64,000 bases of DNA from DUML01 sp050949905 (GCA_050949905.1 JBMNGP010000034.1:1-64000); one strand, 5' to 3'; shown: positions 8,469 through 16,920, numbered from the stretch's first letter. Notes: generated by a model from the letters alone, not told the origin. Program-made: numbers and translations.

Positions 8469-9107
8469 TTGGACTATAACTATTTATCGAGCTTTTGTTA
8501 TTGGGTATTATGTTACATCTTAGGCTGGGTCTTAAGCGGCTATTTTGTTGTGCGCTTCTTATGCCAAAAAGATATCCGCCGGGAGGGAAGCGGCAACCCC
8601 GGAGCTTTAAATTCCGGCAGGATTTTAGGTGTTAAAGGTTTTATCCTGACTTTGCTTGGTGATGCGGGTAAGGGTGCGGTGGCTGTAGCTTTAGGTTTTA
8701 AGCTGGGATTTTCTCAGGAAGTGGTTCTCCTGGGCTTAACAGCAATAATCGCCGGCCATATCTGGCCACTGCCCTTTAAGTTTAGGGGTGGAAAAGGGGT
8801 TGCGACTTTTCTCGGAGGACTCTTAATCTACCATCCTCCCAGCCTTCTTTTTCTCTTGGTGGTGACGGCTCTCGGCTGGTTAGTATTAAAAGAATTTACA
8901 GCGGCCGGACTGCTGGCTGTTTTAACCTGGCCTTTTTTTTACTTTTTAGTAGCGAAGAGCCAGATGGATTGGGGCTTGCTGGGCCTGTCAGTAGTGCCGG
9001 CTGCCATTATTATTTGGGCTCATCGTCGCAACATTAGGAGCTACTATCAAAAATATTACGGGAAAAACACTGCAGGAGTGGGTGATAGAAATGACCATAA
9101 CTTATAA
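8469..9107 (+). CDS. plsY: PlsY-type acyl-phosphate:glycerol-3-phosphate acyltransferase family protein
   Basis: This is a 212-residue integral membrane protein with about five to six hydrophobic helices. The three PlsY active-site motifs are present: EGSGNPGALN near residue 40, GDAGKG near 66, and GHIWPLPFKFRGGKGVAT near 97. PlsY transfers an acyl chain from acyl-phosphate to glycerol 3-phosphate, the first step of phospholipid synthesis. Translation starts at a TTG eight bases after GGGGGGAAAGG. The next gene, a GNAT-aminotransferase fusion, overlaps its end, so the two are co-translated. It could be the housekeeping PlsY or a paralogue committed to a special lipid; this cannot be decided without the rest of the genome. 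Confidence 0.88.
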   Translation: MDYNYLSSFCYWVLCYILGWVLSGYFVVRFLCQKDIRREGSGNPGALNSGRILGVKGFILTLLGDAGKGAVAVALGFKLGFSQEVVLLGLTAIIAGHIWPLPFKFRGGKGVATFLGGLLIYHPPSLLFLLVVTALGWLVLKEFTAAGLLAVLTWPFFYFLVAKSQMDWGLLGLSVVPAAIIIWAHRRNIRSYYQKYYGKNTAGVGDRNDHNL

Positions 9108-10650
9108 GCTAGCTTCAACTGCCGAGGAGTTTGAGCAAATTCACCGCTTAAACTATCAGACCTTTGTTCAGGAAATCCCCCAGCATAGTCCCAATAAGGA
9201 GGAAAAGCTGATCGACCGCTTTCATGCCCAAAATACCTATCTGATAGCCTGTGCTGCCGGCAAAGTAGTGGGTATGGCGGCTGTACGGGACCAAAGGCCG
9301 TTTTCCCTGGATGAAAAACTGGAGGATTTGGGTCAGTACCTTCCCGCACACCGGGCTGTCTGTGAAATAAGGCTGCTGGCTGTTGAAAAAGAGTACCGGC
9401 AAAGCAAGGTCTTTTTTGGCTTGGCGCAGTTCATTGCTAATTACTGCCTTCAGCAGGGCTATGATCTGGTGATCATGTCCGGCACAGTTCGTCAGCTCAA
9501 ACTGTACCGCCACATGGGATTTGTGCCTTTCGCCAGGCTTGTGGGTAGTGAAGATGCTATGTATCAACCTATGTACCTGACGAGAGAAACCTTTCTGGCT
9601 TCTTTGGCCGGCCGCCTCCGGCTCCGGCAACTATCCTTTCTTCCCGGCCCGGTGCCGATCAGCCCGGAGGTTGCCGCCTCGCTTCAAGGTGAGGCTATCT
9701 CGCACCGCTCCGAGGCTTTCCAGCAGACCATGGCTGAGGTTAAGGAGATGCTGCGCGCAAGAACCGGTTCGGCTCATGTCCAAATCCTGCTGGGGACGGG
9801 AACCCTGGCTAATGACTGTATCGCGGCTCAGTTAAAGCTGAAGGGTGAAAAAGGGCTCATCCTGGCCAATGGCGAGTTTGGGGAAAGATTAATTGACCAT
9901 GCCGCTAGAAACGGCCTTCAGTATACCGTTTATTCCCAGCCCTGGGGGAAGCCGTTTGAGCGGGAAGTCATAGCTGCTCATCTTCAGGCCGGGAGTGCCA
10001 AGTGGCTCTGGGCTGTTTACGGCGAGACTTCAACCGGGATGCTTAATGATTTACAAATGCTCAAAGAGTTGGCGGCAGAGCACAAGGCTCTCTTATGCCT
10101 GGATGCCATTAGTGTCCTGGGAGTACTGCCTTTGGATTTAAAAGATGTGTATTTAGCGTCCGGCGTCAGCGGCAAGGGCTTAGGAAGCTACACAGGCTTA
10201 GCCTTTGTTTTCCATCAGGAAGCTATCCGGTCAAGCGCAGCTCTTCCCCGCTATTTAGATCTAGGACTCTATCAAGACTCCGGGAGCATCCCTTTTTCTC
10301 ATTCTTCCAATTTGCTCGAGGCCTTGCACACGGCTTTGAAACAAAATTCCCGGCCAGGTTATCAAGCGCTGAAGAAAAACTTAAGCTTCCTCTACCGGGA
10401 AATCGAAAGCCTGGGGCTGCCAATTCTTGTGCCCGAAGAACTCTCTCTGCCTTATATAATTACGATCCCGTTTCCCGACGGCCAATCGGCCGCGGAATTA
10501 GGCGACAGGCTCGCTTGGCAAGGTTTTAAGCTTCATTATGAAAGCCCTTATCTGAGAAAGAGAAACTGGCTGCAGATCAGCATTCTTGGTCGGCAAGCAG
10601 GAGAAATTCAAAGAATGCTCAAAGCTCTGCAGGAAATTCTTAAGGACTGA
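9091..10650 (+). CDS. Fusion of a GNAT acyltransferase and a class V (PLP) aminotransferase
   Basis: The 519-residue protein has two enzymes in one chain. Residues 1 to about 170 form a GNAT N-acyltransferase with resemblance to FeeM-like or autoinducer synthase-like enzymes (LNYQTFVQEIPQH, then CEIRLLAVEKEYR and LYRHMGFVPF). Residues about 180-519 form a class V aminotransferase (FLPGPVPISPEV, then HRSEAFQ, LGTGTLANDC, ETSTGMLND, LDAISVLG and the PLP-lysine region SGVSGKGLGSYTG), similar to alanine-glyoxylate or 2-aminoethylphosphonate transaminases. The start at ATG 9091 is chosen because GGTGAT lies four bases upstream; a GTG at 9082 is possible. It overlaps the plsY-like gene by 17 bases. 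The product would plausibly make and acylate an amino compound; the substrate is unknown. Confidence 0.82.
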   Translation: MTITYKLASTAEEFEQIHRLNYQTFVQEIPQHSPNKEEKLIDRFHAQNTYLIACAAGKVVGMAAVRDQRPFSLDEKLEDLGQYLPAHRAVCEIRLLAVEKEYRQSKVFFGLAQFIANYCLQQGYDLVIMSGTVRQLKLYRHMGFVPFARLVGSEDAMYQPMYLTRETFLASLAGRLRLRQLSFLPGPVPISPEVAASLQGEAISHRSEAFQQTMAEVKEMLRARTGSAHVQILLGTGTLANDCIAAQLKLKGEKGLILANGEFGERLIDHAARNGLQYTVYSQPWGKPFEREVIAAHLQAGSAKWLWAVYGETSTGMLNDLQMLKELAAEHKALLCLDAISVLGVLPLDLKDVYLASGVSGKGLGSYTGLAFVFHQEAIRSSAALPRYLDLGLYQDSGSIPFSHSSNLLEALHTALKQNSRPGYQALKKNLSFLYREIESLGLPILVPEELSLPYIITIPFPDGQSAAELGDRLAWQGFKLHYESPYLRKRNWLQISILGRQAGEIQRMLKALQEILKD

Positions 10651-10911
10651 TAGTGAGCGAGGGCACGTTTATAGCCGGTGATTGTCGCGAAAAAACAGTG
10701 AATATAATAATGCAAAACCGTATAAGAATAATCATTATTAAAGTGATTAATATTTATATGAATGTTTAAATGAATATTTACACGAATATAACATGACTAT
10801 TTGCATGAATATGAACATGTAATTGTGGCTTGTCAAGGCTGGCCAAAGAGAAGGGGATTATCTTAGAAGGCCGGAGGCCAAAGCCGGTAAAGTACTAATC
10901 TGAAACTCAAT
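10651..10911. other. Convergent spacer with degenerate AT-rich repeats
   Basis: No gene was seen between the fusion gene and the convergent efflux operon. From about 10735 to 10820 the sequence is built from variants of tttatatgaatg / tttaaatgaata / tttgcatgaata, a degenerate 12-base pattern. No clear terminator with a T run was found for either side. Confidence 0.5.
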
Positions 10912-12009
10912 TTAAAGTTGTTTAATTTTTTTCCCTTCTTTTAAGCCTTCCAGCTTGGGATTGAGAATTACCAGCTCTCCTTTCTGCAGGCCTTCGGTAA
11001 TAGCGACCTTGCGGTCGTTTTCGAAGCCTTTAACTACAGGGCGGATTTGGGCTTTGCCCCCCTCTACCACCCAGAGGGCTTGGCCGTCATTATAAGGGAA
11101 GAGGACTGTTTTTGGAACTACCAGCTGATCCTCCTGCTTAGCCAGAGTAAATTCAACATCCAGGGCATAGCCGGGTTTTAAGACTAAATCTTCAGGTATT
11201 TGGGGGATAATGGTAACTTTCAGGCGCTGTTCCACTAAGCCTAAGGTTGAGAGCATTTCTACCGCGGAAGGGGCAATTTGTTCTACTGTCCCGGGGAAGA
11301 TAATATCACCGCTTTTCTTATCCTGAATCAAGGTTACTTCCATCTTAGGTTCAAGGCTGGCAGCGTCTTCAGTTAAAACATAGGTTTCGACTTTGTATTT
11401 TTCGCCGCTGAAAACAGTGAGCAGCGGGGCAGCCGGGGGAACTACCATTCCTTCTTTAATCTGCATTTCTGCTACAATCCCGTCCACGGGCGAAACGGCA
11501 TTCCTTGCGGAGATCTGATAATTTAGCTGGTTAATCTGGGCTCGGACGGCAGAGATCAATGCCGGATAATAATCGGAATTAATGGTATTCTCAGCTTCCT
11601 CATATTCTTTGAGGCTGATGACGCCGGCTTCATAGAGCAGTTTCTTGGTTTCCAAATCAATGGTTAATTCCTGCAGGTCTTTTTGAGCTTCAATACTGCG
11701 CAGCTCTGCTTGCAATTGTTGAATCTGGAAATTGAGTTCCTGGCTGTCGATACTGACTAAGAGATCTCCGGCTTTAACCTTGTCTCCTTCCTTAACAGAA
11801 ATGCTGGTGATTTTCCCTCCATAAACCGAGTAAATTAATGTTTCTTTTTCTGCCTGGACTAAGCCTTCTTCTTTTAAGGTTTTGGCAATGTCCTCTTTCG
11901 GCACAGTTAAAAGTTCAGCTTCAAGCGGCCGTGTAGCCTGAAAAATGATCGCTCCTATAATAATTAGCGCTAAGACAATTCCCAGAATTAGTTTCCACTT
12001 TTTTTTCAT
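10912..12009 (-). CDS. HlyD/MacA-type membrane fusion (adaptor) protein
   Basis: This 365-residue protein has one N-terminal membrane anchor (LILGIVLALIIIGAIIF) followed by the barrel-sandwich (lipoyl-like) halves, split by a short helical hairpin (about residues 85-160), and beta-barrel and membrane-proximal domains. Typical strings are GGKITSISVKEGDKVKAGDLL, RNAVSPVDGIVAEMQIKEG and, near the end, LVVPKTVLFPYNDG. In MacAB-like systems such adaptors dock on the FtsX-type permease; Gram-positive forms act without an outer-membrane channel. It starts at an ATG behind GGGAGGGG and is the last gene of a TetR-ATPase-permease-adaptor operon, 17 bases after the permease. Confidence 0.9.
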   Translation of the reverse strand: MKKKWKLILGIVLALIIIGAIIFQATRPLEAELLTVPKEDIAKTLKEEGLVQAEKETLIYSVYGGKITSISVKEGDKVKAGDLLVSIDSQELNFQIQQLQAELRSIEAQKDLQELTIDLETKKLLYEAGVISLKEYEEAENTINSDYYPALISAVRAQINQLNYQISARNAVSPVDGIVAEMQIKEGMVVPPAAPLLTVFSGEKYKVETYVLTEDAASLEPKMEVTLIQDKKSGDIIFPGTVEQIAPSAVEMLSTLGLVEQRLKVTIIPQIPEDLVLKPGYALDVEFTLAKQEDQLVVPKTVLFPYNDGQALWVVEGGKAQIRPVVKGFENDRKVAITEGLQKGELVILNPKLEGLKEGKKIKQL

Positions 12010-12026
12010 CAGTAATCCCCTCCCGG

Positions 12027-14429
12027 TTATTCTCTGGATTTTAGTACTTCTACCAGACTGAGCCTTTGCAGCTTACGGGCGGCCATAAGCTGAGCAAAAA
12101 CTATAGAGGCCGTAGTAATCAAGAAAGCGATAATAATAGCATCAGCGTTCACTTCTGGAGTAAAGGCAAAGACATCGTTGCCTATTGCTTCGGCCATTGC
12201 GGCCATAAAACCTTTGGTCAGCGGTATTCCGGCCAGCATGGCAAAAAAGGAGACAAACCATTGCTCAAAAGTAATGACATCCAAGACTTCTTGGGGAGAC
12301 ATGCCCAGGACCATCATCGAGGCCAGCTCCCGGCTGCGTTCGGAAAGAGTAATCACGGAAGTATTATAGATAATGGCAAAACCGATAACTATGCCAAAGA
12401 GAAACAAAGCGTAATACATTCCGGAATAAGAAGCCATTAAGTCCTGCATTTGCCTTAAAAGGCTCAGGCGGTTTTCGATACTGTTAATCAGCATACTGTC
12501 GTTATATTTTTCTTTTAAGAGAGGAATGCTTTCTTCTTCGATGCTTAAAAGCAGAGCAGTGGCTAGCTCTCCCTGCCCGAGGAACTCTTGCAGAGAAGAT
12601 ATTTCCATATAAGCATTAATCCCGACATTTTGGGGGATTACCCCTTGGACGGCAAGCTCTTTTTTGATCTCGGCATTTTCAAACAGTGGGCCTTCCACCG
12701 TAAGTACCGTTCCCGGCTCAGCCTCCAGCAGTTGGGCCAGGCGTTCAGAAATCAGCACCCCGCCGGCTGGAGGGTCAAGGGCATTGCCGCTGCTGTCAAT
12801 AATGTTGTACAAAGTGCTGCCGTCCTTAATTCCCAGCAGAATAACATCTTTTTCGTGCCAGGCATTTTGCAGCTTGACAGGGACTTCGGCCAGGGCTTCA
12901 ACATTTTTGACTCCCGGGAAGCCGGCCAGCTCCTGCTCGGCAGCCCGCTGGTTTAAGGGGACAGCCAAAGGTATTTTCACATCGTAGGTTTCAATTTTTT
13001 CAAATTGTTCAAAGATCATAACATCGGCCAGGTTCTTAAAAGACCAGGGCAGAGCCAGGAGAGTAAAGGTGAACATCATCCCCAGGAAAAGGAAAGCTGT
13101 CCGCAGTTTGTTGCGCAGCATGCTGCGCAAAGCCATTTTCCCCTGGACGGTCAGCATTTGCCAAAAGAAAGCCAGCTTTTCCAGGATGATTTTTTTCCCG
13201 GGGGGAGGAGCGACTGGCCGCATGGCTTCAGCCGGTTCGAGCTTTAAGATTTTACGGCAGCCCTGGTAACCTGCCGCTAAGGAAAAAATTGTGGAGAGTA
13301 GCAAGCTCATCAGAAAATAGCCAGGGGAAAAAGCCGCCTCCAGGCCGGGCATGTTAAAATACTGACGGTAAAGGCTTAAGAAAGGCTCGGTTAAAGCTGA
13401 GCCCAGGAGCCCGCCGAGAAGGCCTCCGATGAGGCCGGTAAGCAGAGCATAAGACAGGTAATGGAACATAATTTCAAAATTGGTGTAGCCAAAAGCTTTC
13501 AGAGTCCCTAATTGGGTTCTCTGCAGTTCAATCATTCTTTTCAGCATAATATAGAGGATCATAGCCGCCACTGCTAAAAAGAGCAGGGGCATGTATTTGG
13601 CGGTAGCCTCCAGGCTGGTTAGTTCTTGGGAAAGCAAAAGATTACTGGTTTGGTCTTTGCGGGGGTAAATACTTTTTAAGCCATAGGGTTTTAGCTCCGC
13701 TTCCAAGTAAGCTTTAACTTCCTCGAAGCTGGCTCCGGGTTCCAAAGTAAAAACAAGATTATTAACTGCTGTTTTTTCCGCAAATAAGCTCTGCATTACT
13801 TCCAACGGTACATACCCAATGCCAAAAGTAGCCGGATTGGGGAAAAGTTCGCTTGTTGTCCGCATAGCATAGATAAATTCGGGGCTTTGCCCCATGCCTG
13901 TGACCTGGAAAGTTTCCTTTTTTCCTTCAATTATCAAACTGAGCTCAGCATTAAGTTGCAGCGAGTTAGCCTCGAAAAATTTGTTATCGACCCAGAGATT
14001 TAAGGAATCATCTGCCAGGGGGATGCCTTCTAGGAGCAAAACATCATTAATTAATGAGGTTTGCGAAGTATCCATAGATACCAGGCGAAGGTAGATGTTG
14101 TCTTCGACATTTGTGAAGGGAAGGGCAGCATTACCGCTTTTTTCTTCAGGGTTAATTACCCGGACATCTTTAATCAGCCTGCCTTGGATCTCAGCAATAC
14201 CATCTATTTGGGCTAATTTTGCGACTTGATTAGAGGGATAGGCTTGAACCTCCACAAAGCCGTCGGCAAAATTTTGATTTTCATAAAAGGTTTGCTGGGA
14301 GAGCAGCAGATTATCCATGACCATAGATAAAGCGGTATAGACCATCAGGCCTATGGCAATAACCACGACACAGGCGGCATAAGCACCTTTTTGTTCTTTG
14401 AGATCCCGGACCATTTTGCGGAAGAGCAT
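12027..14429 (-). CDS. FtsX-like ABC permease of the MacB/LolCE type, double-module
   Basis: The 800-residue membrane protein has an N-terminal helix, a large extracytoplasmic domain (about 45-270), three helices (about 280-390), then a second module with one helix (about 445), a second extracytoplasmic domain and three final helices near the C-terminus. The paired FtsX domains are typical of export or mechanotransmission permeases that do not move substrate through the membrane themselves. The ATG at 14429 is chosen because the ATPase stop and this start overlap as TGATG, a coupling arrangement; a GTG two codons upstream is possible. It sits between its ATPase and its adaptor. Confidence 0.9.
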   Translation of the reverse strand: MLFRKMVRDLKEQKGAYAACVVVIAIGLMVYTALSMVMDNLLLSQQTFYENQNFADGFVEVQAYPSNQVAKLAQIDGIAEIQGRLIKDVRVINPEEKSGNAALPFTNVEDNIYLRLVSMDTSQTSLINDVLLLEGIPLADDSLNLWVDNKFFEANSLQLNAELSLIIEGKKETFQVTGMGQSPEFIYAMRTTSELFPNPATFGIGYVPLEVMQSLFAEKTAVNNLVFTLEPGASFEEVKAYLEAELKPYGLKSIYPRKDQTSNLLLSQELTSLEATAKYMPLLFLAVAAMILYIMLKRMIELQRTQLGTLKAFGYTNFEIMFHYLSYALLTGLIGGLLGGLLGSALTEPFLSLYRQYFNMPGLEAAFSPGYFLMSLLLSTIFSLAAGYQGCRKILKLEPAEAMRPVAPPPGKKIILEKLAFFWQMLTVQGKMALRSMLRNKLRTAFLFLGMMFTFTLLALPWSFKNLADVMIFEQFEKIETYDVKIPLAVPLNQRAAEQELAGFPGVKNVEALAEVPVKLQNAWHEKDVILLGIKDGSTLYNIIDSSGNALDPPAGGVLISERLAQLLEAEPGTVLTVEGPLFENAEIKKELAVQGVIPQNVGINAYMEISSLQEFLGQGELATALLLSIEEESIPLLKEKYNDSMLINSIENRLSLLRQMQDLMASYSGMYYALFLFGIVIGFAIIYNTSVITLSERSRELASMMVLGMSPQEVLDVITFEQWFVSFFAMLAGIPLTKGFMAAMAEAIGNDVFAFTPEVNADAIIIAFLITTASIVFAQLMAARKLQRLSLVEVLKSRE

Positions 14430-15154
14430 CACCACGTCACCTTCTCTGGAGAAATAGGCTGGTCATTGGTTACGATCCGTGAAATACCGCCGTCTTTAAT
14501 ATAAAAGACCCGGTCGGCTATGGCGGCTACTCCGGCATTATGAGTAATAATAACTACCGTTTTCCGATAGTTTTCATGAAATTCCTTGAGAATTTTCAGC
14601 ACTTGTATGCTAGTCTGAGAGTCGAGAGCCCCGGTTGGTTCATCACAGAGAAGAAGATCGGGGTTTTTGGCGATAGCTCGGGCTAGGGCCACCCTTTGCT
14701 GCTCACCGCCGCTTAATTGGGAAGGAAAATGATCCGCTCTGTCCGCCAACCCGACCTGAGCCAGAGTAGTGCTGACATCAAAGGGGTGTTTGGCAATCTC
14801 AGCCGAAAGACTGACATTCTCCCAGGCTGTAAGGTTGGGGATCAAGTTATAAAACTGAAAGACAAAGCCCACGGCATCCCGCCTGTAGAGCGTCAGCTGT
14901 TTGGAATCAGCTTGGTGCAAGGAGAGATCTTTATAATAAAGCTCACCGGAGGTAGCCTGATCCATCCCGCCCACCATATTGAGCAAAGTGCTTTTACCGG
15001 AGCCGCTGGGCCCGAGAATTACTATGAATTCATTCTCCCGGATCTCAAAATCCACATTGGTCAGAGCCCTGACTTCTACTTCTCCCATTTGGTATATTTT
15101 GCTTAAAGCTTTAGCCCGAATCAGTGGCTTGGTTGACTTAACAGGATTCATCAT
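14429..15154 (-). CDS. ABC transporter ATP-binding protein, MacB/LolD family
   Basis: This 241-residue ATPase belongs to the MacB/LolD/FtsE group that powers FtsX-like permeases. Walker A is GPSGSGKST, the Q-loop is VFQFYNLIPNLTAWENV, the signature is LSGGEQQRVALARAI and Walker B is LLLCDEPTGALD, followed by the switch His in VIITHNAGV. All catalytic residues are present. It starts at the first of two tandem ATGs after GGGAGGGG, and its first 17 bases overlap the end of the tetR-like gene. It is co-transcribed with the permease and adaptor and probably controlled by that repressor. Confidence 0.93.
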   Translation of the reverse strand: MMNPVKSTKPLIRAKALSKIYQMGEVEVRALTNVDFEIRENEFIVILGPSGSGKSTLLNMVGGMDQATSGELYYKDLSLHQADSKQLTLYRRDAVGFVFQFYNLIPNLTAWENVSLSAEIAKHPFDVSTTLAQVGLADRADHFPSQLSGGEQQRVALARAIAKNPDLLLCDEPTGALDSQTSIQVLKILKEFHENYRKTVVIITHNAGVAAIADRVFYIKDGGISRIVTNDQPISPEKVTW

Positions 15155-15782
15155 TGCTCCCCTCCCTGGTTAATTTCCCTTCAAAAAAGAGGTTTATTTG
15201 CCGCAGGATATTGTTATGCATTGTTTCATAAGTAATGTTATCGTCCAGAACAAAGAAGAGCGCCTGAGTAGATACAATACTGAAGAGGCAAAAAGCGCTG
15301 TCCATGGCAGGCAAATCGGGCTTAAGCAGGCCTTTTTCCTGGTAAGCCTTTAAGACGTTGGCGATAAATTCTACAAACATAAACTTGCTGGTACGATAAA
15401 ATTCGCCGAGCTCCTGATGCTTATTGATGCTGTCGATAAAGACGGTGAAAAGTTCCCTGAGGGTATTTTTGTCTAATGTCTTGTATATTTCGATATAAAC
15501 CTCGATAATATAGACAATGGTAAGAGCTGGGTTGTCACCGTGTTCATTGACAATGGCAGTCAATTTTTCTTGGGGATTGCCTAAGTCCCGGTAATAGCTT
15601 TCCATAAACAGCAAAGCTTTAGAAGGAAAATAATTATAAAGGGTACCAACACCGATGTTGGCTCTTTCCGCGATATCGGCGATAGTGGTTTCGGCAAAAC
15701 CCTCTGTTAAGAAGCAATCTTTAGCAGCTTGCAGGATCTTTTGGCGCAGGGCTTCTTTTTTCTTCTGGCGTACTCCGGCCAT
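15138..15782 (-). CDS. TetR/AcrR family repressor of the efflux operon
   Basis: The 214-residue protein carries an N-terminal TetR helix-turn-helix (TTIADIAERANIGVGTLYNYF, residues about 30-50) and an all-helical ligand domain. It is the first gene of the efflux operon and overlaps the ATPase gene, so it very likely represses its own promoter and is released by a transported compound. The ATG at 15782 follows GGAGTGA; an upstream in-frame start three codons earlier has no site. A perfect 14-bp palindrome at 15886-15899, about 100 bases upstream, is the best operator candidate. The inducer is unknown. Confidence 0.9.
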   Translation of the reverse strand: MAGVRQKKKEALRQKILQAAKDCFLTEGFAETTIADIAERANIGVGTLYNYFPSKALLFMESYYRDLGNPQEKLTAIVNEHGDNPALTIVYIIEVYIEIYKTLDKNTLRELFTVFIDSINKHQELGEFYRTSKFMFVEFIANVLKAYQEKGLLKPDLPAMDSAFCLFSIVSTQALFFVLDDNITYETMHNNILRQINLFFEGKLTREGSNDESC

Positions 15783-15885
15783 TATCTTCACTCCGTATAA
15801 TTCGATAAATAGGTTCAGTAATGAGTATTACTTGGGGAGTCTATTTAGTAATAAAATTAGCAGTAAAAAAAGAATTAATTCATAA

Positions 15886-15899
15886 ATGAATGCATTCAT
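15886..15899. promoter_or_regulatory. Palindromic operator candidate for the TetR repressor
   Basis: ATGAATGCATTCAT is a perfect 14-bp palindrome, just downstream of a minus-strand TATACT box (15921-15916) and upstream of the tetR-like gene. TGAATG/CATTCA half-sites are a common form for TetR-family operators. Confidence 0.6.
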
Positions 15900-15946
15900 C
15901 TTTTTAGTTTATTGTAGTATAAAAAGCCGGTATTATAAATAGTTAA

Positions 15947-16077
15947 TTTTAGAAGTTAATGCCTACATAATTGTTTGAAGTCAAAATCCAATTATTATAG
16001 AAGTTAAGGCCCAAATATTTTAGAAGCTAAGGTCGGGAAAAAGTTACTGCATAGATATTCTAGAAGTTAAAGTCAGG
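15947..16077 (+). repeat. Degenerate repeat family, unit about TAGAAGTTAAGGC
   Basis: Copies appear near 15947 (ttttagaagttaatgcc), 15971 (diverged), 15996 (ttatagaagttaaggccc), 16018 (ttttagaagctaaggtcgg) and 16058 (ttctagaagttaaagtcagg), spaced 20-40 bases apart. A related pair is found at 32448-32474. Confidence 0.65.
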
Positions 16078-16084
16078 AGAAATG

Positions 16085-16109
16085 AAAAAACCCCAAAGTT
16101 TATCTGGGG
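16085..16109 (-). terminator. Hairpin oriented as a minus-strand terminator, no minus-strand gene behind it
   Basis: CCCCA (16091-16095) and TGGGG (16105-16109) form the stem; on the minus strand it is followed by six T (16090-16085). The gene to the right (trmO) is on the plus strand, so this would stop antisense transcription coming from it, or is a chance hairpin. Confidence 0.4.
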
Positions 16110-16143
16110 AAAACAGCTAACGGAAAAGAGATGAATTTAAGCA

Positions 16144-16557
16144 ATGTCAAGAATTGAATTTTGTCCTATCGGCTATATTGAGTCCAATTATCATCATTTA
16201 GAGGGGATTCCCAGACAAAGCGTCCATAAGCCGGAGGAGAAAGCCCGGATCAGGCTTAAAGAAGAATATGTACCTGGCCTTACAGGGCTGGAAGACTTTA
16301 AGTACATTATAATTCTCTTTCATTTCCATAAGTCGGACGGATATCAGCTTCTCGTCAAGCCCAAAGGGAGGGAAGGAGTGGCAGCTTGCGGCGTTTTTGC
16401 CAGCCGCAGCCCCCACCGGCCGAATGCTCTTGGGATGAGCATTGTCCGCCTGCTGGGCATTAAGGGAAATATCCTGGAATTTGCCGGCGTGGATATGTTG
16501 GACGGCACACCTGTGCTGGATATAAAAGCCTATCATGAGGGTCTGCTACCCGAATAA
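16144..16557 (+). CDS. trmO: TrmO-type tRNA m6t6A37 methyltransferase (TsaA/YaeB family)
   Basis: The 137-residue protein matches the TrmO/UPF0066 beta-barrel methyltransferase family, which uses S-adenosylmethionine to N6-methylate t6A at position 37 of certain tRNAs. It opens with FCPIGYIES and contains the family signature GVFASRSPHRPNALGMS (about residues 84-100) and the LDGTPVLDIKAY region near the end. It has the single-domain core length; the longer E. coli form has a C-terminal extension. The ribosome binding site (AGAGATGA) is moderate. The t6A synthesis gene tsaC is in the same window but far away. Several Clostridia use this family for other substrates, so the exact target is inferred. 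Confidence 0.85.
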   Translation: MSRIEFCPIGYIESNYHHLEGIPRQSVHKPEEKARIRLKEEYVPGLTGLEDFKYIIILFHFHKSDGYQLLVKPKGREGVAACGVFASRSPHRPNALGMSIVRLLGIKGNILEFAGVDMLDGTPVLDIKAYHEGLLPE

Positions 16558-16658
16558 TAATGTTTACTGGAGGAGAGAAAAGGAAATAAAATTAATGAAG
16601 AAGTCAGCAGGGAAATTAAAGAAATTAGCGAATGGGAGAGAAGAGGTGAAAGGACAGT

Positions 16659-16814
16659 ATGGATGTTTTTGGGTTAATTGCTATGCCGCTTGGAACCATT
16701 GGGTTTGTTTTTGGGATCAGCGCTCTTGCACAGTTGGCAGAGCTTAAGAAACAAGTGCTTAGTCTAGAGCAAAAACTAGAAAACATGACGGAAAGTACAG
16801 ATAAAACTAATTAA
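16659..16814 (+). CDS. Small single-span membrane protein with coiled-coil tail
   Basis: A 51-residue reading frame begins at an ATG preceded by GAGGTGAAAGG. Residues 4-24 form one hydrophobic segment (FGLIAMPLGTIGFVFGISA), followed by a heptad-like helix (LAELKKQVLSLEQKLEN) and a polar end. This is the layout of small Firmicutes membrane proteins of unknown role. It lies 100 bases after trmO and is followed by a terminator-like hairpin, which supports a real transcription unit. No function can be assigned. Confidence 0.7.
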   Translation: MDVFGLIAMPLGTIGFVFGISALAQLAELKKQVLSLEQKLENMTESTDKTN

Positions 16815-16832
16815 TACTTCCTCTACAAGCAA

Positions 16833-16863
16833 GCCTCACATCCTTTATGATACGAGGCGTTTT
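16833..16863 (+). terminator. Terminator after the small membrane protein gene
   Basis: GCCTC (16833-16837) pairs with GAGGC (16854-16858), with an inner ATC/GAT pairing, followed by gtttt. It stands 20 bases after the small gene's stop codon. Confidence 0.6.
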
Positions 16864-16920
16864 AATAGCAAGGGCATAAGCCGGCAATAAGAATATTTAA
16901 GGCGAGGGGGAGGATGGTAA

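Larger units (their letters stand above)
15783..16143. other. Divergent spacer: efflux operon promoter, operator and a degenerate repeat
   Basis: No gene was seen. From left to right it holds the untranslated leader of the tetR-like operon, a palindromic operator (15886-15899), a minus-strand -10-like TATACT (15921-15916), a degenerate repeat family (15947-16077) and a hairpin oriented as a minus-strand terminator (16085-16109). The trmO promoter should lie within the repeat region but no clear -35/-10 pair was found. Confidence 0.55.

Noticed and set aside
16535..16747. Plus-strand open frame after trmO (MKKSAGK onward)
   Set aside because: It covers the small membrane protein in another frame, is rich in Trp and Cys in a random-looking way and lacks a site.
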